Origin: Luteithermobacter gelatinilyticus
GTDB taxonomy: Bacteria; Pseudomonadota; Alphaproteobacteria; Sphingomonadales; Emcibacteraceae
NCBI RefSeq assembly: GCF_005849285.1
Contig: NZ_CP040517.1
Span: 43,501-107,500 of the forward strand
Length of the DNA: 64,000 bases
Direction of reading: 5' to 3'
The notes below the pieces were generated by a model. That model was not told the DNA's origin, did no database searches, and saw nothing but the letters and a program-made list of their open reading frames with translations. Positions 63,289 to 64,000 of the stretch are shown here, piece by piece (the stretch's first letter is position 1; every line of letters begins with the position of its first letter). The translations under genes were made by a program, and so were the position numbers.

Positions 63289-64000
63289 TTAGGGGGACGG
63301 CGATCTTTTCTGTTTTTTATGATTTCGGGTTCTGGTTTTGGGGGGCAACCGGATCCAGTTCTTATGGGCGAAATACAGAATCATTGCCCCGGCGAGAGAC
63401 AGCATCAGCAGCAAAACCAGCGGATACCCGTAATAAAAATTTAGCTCAGGCATGTTCCAGGGGGAAATCTGCGCATTGAAGTTCATGCCATAAAGCCCGG
63501 CGATGAACCCCAAAGGCATGAATATGGTGGCAAACAGGGTAAGCACCTTCATCACCTCATTCATTTTGTGACTGATGCTTGACAGATATAAATCCATCAG
63601 CCCCGAGGCGCGTTCGCGATGGGTTTCCAGAATGTCCAGAAGCTGAATGGCATGATCCAGACAGTCCCGGAAATAGGGAATGGTGCGTTCTTCGATCAGG
63701 CTTCTGTCGTCCTGCATCATCTGGCGCAGCATTTCCCGCTGGGGCCACAGGACCCTTCTGAGGGTCAGAAGATCCCGCCGCACATGGTGAATCCCTTCAA
63801 TGAGGTCCTCGGTCGGATCGTCAAGGACCCGTGTTTCAAGCCTGTCAATGGTGTCGCTGAATTTTTCCAGGACCGGAAAATAGCCGTCCACGACGGCATC
63901 AAGCAGGGCATAGGCCAGATAGTCAACACCATACTGGCGAATTCGCCCCCCGGCTTTGCGCAGGCGGTGCCGGACGGGATCGAAACAGTCTCCCGGACGC
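63289..64000 (-). CDS. CorA-family magnesium transporter, 5' end beyond the window
   Basis: Pentameric inner-membrane Mg/Co channel. The frame is open to the window edge and reads DCFDPVRHRLRKAGGRIRQ, then YGVDYLAYALLDAVVDGYFP, conserved cytoplasmic-domain sequence. The long stalk helix and the two C-terminal helices follow, with the selectivity motif LIAGLYGMNFN (GMN) between them. The tail is basic. About 237 codons are present of an expected 320-370, so the N-terminus is missing. It converges on the DUF2946-like gene. Confidence 0.92.
   Translation of the reverse strand, partial: RPGDCFDPVRHRLRKAGGRIRQYGVDYLAYALLDAVVDGYFPVLEKFSDTIDRLETRVLDDPTEDLIEGIHHVRRDLLTLRRVLWPQREMLRQMMQDDRSLIEERTIPYFRDCLDHAIQLLDILETHRERASGLMDLYLSSISHKMNEVMKVLTLFATIFMPLGFIAGLYGMNFNAQISPWNMPELNFYYGYPLVLLLMLSLAGAMILYFAHKNWIRLPPKTRTRNHKKQKRSPSP

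Overview
The window looks like the chromosome of a marine-type alphaproteobacterium, possibly Kordiimonadales or Emcibacter-like. That placement is inference from gene content, since no rRNA or tRNA gene is present. Pointers are moderately high GC, Tat-exported MsrP, an acyl-CoA dehydrogenase/FadAB beta-oxidation operon under a MerR regulator, DmdB/DmdC-like acyl-CoA enzymes, TSUP and TIGR02186 proteins, NnrS, and the MurL/MurD2 alternative D-glutamate route to peptidoglycan. All families were recognised by reading the translations; no database was searched.

Layout. 1-560: non-coding repeat region. 560-7330: M14 carboxypeptidase, POT peptide transporter, Uup ABC-F ATPase and the MsrPQ methionine-sulfoxide repair pair. 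7290-12700: AT-rich acquired segment (membrane protein and a broken polysaccharide deacetylase) interrupted by a roughly 3.3-kb ISL3 element carrying metal-resistance passengers (PbrR/CadR-like regulator, CDF exporter, LspA). 12790-17060: YjbQ, a DUF481 outer-membrane protein, YceI, and a MarR regulator plus methyltransferase linked by matching palindromes. 17400-23000: fatty-acid oxidation operon merR-acd-fadA-fadB. 23350-26480: TSUP permease, TIGR02186 protein, CcdA and a small unknown gene. 26590-30960: biotin genes, bioFD divergent from bioBA. 31000-33300: TonB-dependent receptor. 33570-35270: two abutting IS5-family insertions, both using -1 frameshifting.

35490-45680: a cytochrome c-FTR1 iron permease behind a Fur-box-like palindrome, then a tightly packed cluster: an Fn3-like membrane protein, an SSS symporter, a 39-residue membrane peptide, an ATCase/OTCase-fold carbamoyltransferase lacking the aspartate-binding residues, an unusual asparagine-synthase-like amidotransferase, a convergent N-carbamoyl-amino-acid hydrolase and a DAACS amino-acid symporter. 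This is the best candidate here for an undescribed pathway, possibly making and recycling a carbamoylated and amidated amino acid. 45880-50770: a YceI lipoprotein, a TPR-like exported protein and an arsR-gapdh-arsJ arsenate operon. 50940-64000: DmdB-like CoA ligase, NnrS, TrxB, a frameshifted sensor kinase, MurL/MurD2, a PAS kinase, a DUF1499 protein, a DUF2946-like protein and a CorA transporter running off the end.

Two sequence-level signatures run through the window. One is a family of 44-bp perfect or decayed palindromes, found in both orientations next to genes, inside another repeat, and supplying one gene's stop codon. The other is an unusual number of short (12-27 bp) tandem duplications between genes.
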